Both the position numbers and the translations under genes were made by a program. DNA of 34,804 nt from SAT2750 sp964476375 (lineage in GTDB: Bacteria > Planctomycetota > Planctomycetia > Pirellulales > Pirellulaceae), in NCBI GenBank assembly GCA_964476375.1, contig CAYYZW010000253.1, positions 1 through 34,804 on the forward strand, given 5' to 3'. The stretch's first letter is position 1. The number at the start of each line of letters is the position of its first letter. Positions 33,968 through 34,804 of the stretch are shown in pieces. Under the pieces are notes generated by a model. That model had not been told where the DNA came from. It made no database searches and saw nothing but the letters and a program-made list of their open reading frames with translations.

Positions 33968-34585
33968 TTATTGCTCAAGGAATCGCTTGAGGATCCGTGG
34001 GCCGATCTCGGTGAGAAAACTCTCCGGGTGGAATTGCCAACCTTCCAGCGCGTGCTCCCGGTGGCGGATGGCCATGATTTCGCGCGTGTTTCCGGGTGCC
34101 TCGGCCCAGGCGGAGACGATGAAATCGTCCGACAGGGTCTCCGCTTCAATGGCCAGGCTATGGTAGCGGGTGGCGGTGAAGGGGTTGGGGAGGCCGGCAA
34201 AAAGCCCCTGGTCGTCATGGTGAATCTGGTCGGTTTTTCCATGCATCAACTCTCGGGCCCTGATGATCGAGGCCCCGCTTGCCTGGGCAATCGACTGGTG
34301 GCCAAGGCAGACGCCCAGGATCGGCAGTGTCCCCATCAGTTGCTGGACGGCCTCCATCGAGATACCGGCCTCGGTAGGAGTGCAGGGGCCAGGGGAAATG
34401 ATCAAGTGGCTTGGTGCAAGCTGCTGGATCTCGGCCACCGTTACCTTGTCATTGCGACGAACAAGGATCTCCAGGGACGCATCCATTTCTCCCAACCTCT
34501 GAACCAGGTTGTAGGTAAACGAGTCATAATTATCGATAAGCAGGATCATTGGTTTCTTGTGCCGGTGAGAAGAAAACCTATTCAT
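33968..34585 (-). CDS. pabA: Aminodeoxychorismate/anthranilate synthase glutamine amidotransferase
   Basis: 205 residues of the TrpG/PabA class I amidotransferase family, supplying ammonia for making 4-amino-4-deoxychorismate or anthranilate. Start MILLIDNYDSFTYN is diagnostic; nucleophile Cys in GVCLGHQSIAQ, His/Glu in WQFHPES. The partner (PabB or TrpE) is not in the window, so pabA versus trpG is not settled; pabA is a working symbol. ATG at 34585 has AAAGGG upstream; ATG at 34549 (MILLIDN) is the canonical family start. It heads the minus run to lnt. Confidence 0.85.
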   Translation of the reverse strand: MNRFSSHRHKKPMILLIDNYDSFTYNLVQRLGEMDASLEILVRRNDKVTVAEIQQLAPSHLIISPGPCTPTEAGISMEAVQQLMGTLPILGVCLGHQSIAQASGASIIRARELMHGKTDQIHHDDQGLFAGLPNPFTATRYHSLAIEAETLSDDFIVSAWAEAPGNTREIMAIRHREHALEGWQFHPESFLTEIGPRILKRFLEQ

Positions 34586-34607
34586 TAATTACCCTTTTCC
34601 TACCGAC

Positions 34608-34636
34608 TGGACAAGGCGGTGGGGCTGCTTTATGAA
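34608..34636 (+). promoter_or_regulatory. Candidate promoter for the nadA-like gene
   Basis: TGGACA (34608-34613), 17-base spacer, TATGAA (34631-34636). -35 is 5 of 6, -10 is 4 of 6. It lies in the gap between divergent pabA and the plus-strand gene starting at 34696. Confidence 0.4.
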
Positions 34637-34695
34637 GGGGAATATAAACCACTCAGTCCTGGGAAATGGAAGCCAGGCGGATGGGACAGGAAACG

Positions 34696-34804
34696 ATGAC
34701 AACCTCGATTGAACCACGTCCGGCCCTCGAACTGGCGCCCTATCGTTCGCTGCAGGATGAACAGCTTGCCGGGCGGATCGAAGCGGTACGCCAGCAGCTT
34801 GGAT
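34696..34804 (+). CDS. nadA: Quinolinate synthase, N-terminal fragment (probable)
   Basis: 36 residues to the window edge, MTTSIEPRPALELAPYRSLQ then DEQLAGRIEAVRQQLG. The pattern YxSLxDEQLxxRIxxxRxxLG resembles the start of bacterial NadA, which makes quinolinate for NAD. The catalytic Cys and iron-sulfur ligands lie beyond the window. AGGA precedes the ATG; an upstream in-frame ATG at 34681 is also possible. The assignment rests on a short segment. Confidence 0.55.
   Translation, partial: MTTSIEPRPALELAPYRSLQDEQLAGRIEAVRQQLG

Overview
The window looks like chromosome from a planctomycete, probably of the Pirellula/Rhodopirellula type. The evidence is the gene content: a DUF1559 C-terminal tail, a DUF1501 protein, a secreted sulfatase, a giant PA14/multi-c-type-haem/beta-propeller protein, secreted TIM-barrel and deiodinase-like redoxin proteins with signal peptides, and a squalene-cyclase-like membrane protein. 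The DNA is GC-rich. Genes are mostly intact, closely packed and in short same-strand runs. I see no insertion sequence, phage or CRISPR array.

The most striking observation is in-frame UGA. Three separate genes (458-1546, 12533-13990, 28042-29541) are open from a credible start to a credible stop except for UGA codons, and the coding frame is unchanged on both sides. One has two consecutive UGAs just after a secretion signal (residues 57-58). One is a DUF1501 protein with UGA at residue 111, where I recall Cys or Ser in relatives. One is a secreted iodothyronine-deiodinase-like redoxin whose UGA falls exactly at the Sec of the deiodinase motif, giving CLT-U-PPF. UGA also serves as an ordinary stop for several other genes here (sulfite-oxidase-like, sulfatase, recJ, pcm, hisA-like), so wholesale reassignment is excluded. 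Selenocysteine is the best explanation. Hairpins sit at bacterial SECIS distance after the UGAs; the one in the deiodinase-like gene has a GGUCU apical loop as in the E. coli fdhF element. The selenium machinery (selA, selB, selC, selD) is not in this window.

Layout. 1-1546: DUF1559 tail, terminator, double-UGA gene. 1574-7150 (minus): sulfite-oxidase-like protein and sulfatase (coupled), tRNA-Pro(CGG), then rpmG-recJ-pcm. 7555-10061 (plus): squalene-cyclase-like membrane protein and a HisA-related protein. 10048-12347 (minus): an SGNH hydrolase and a crotonase-family protein. 12533-20710 (plus): UGA-containing DUF1501, serine protease, secreted TIM-barrel protein, five-haem-motif PA14 protein. 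20688-27453 (minus): gyrA-gmd, a TonB-dependent receptor and a SRAP protein. 28042-29541 (plus): deiodinase-like gene. 29563-34585 (minus): a coiled-coil/small membrane protein pair, then pabA-moeA-lnt. 34696 to the end (plus): start of a likely nadA.

Possible functional links. MoeA makes molybdenum cofactor, which the sulfite-oxidase-like enzyme needs. PabA and the HisA-like protein fit folate or methanopterin-type C1 cofactor synthesis, which is known in planctomycetes. The secreted sulfatase, DUF1501, c-type-haem and TonB-receptor proteins fit the polymer-degrading envelope biology of the group.
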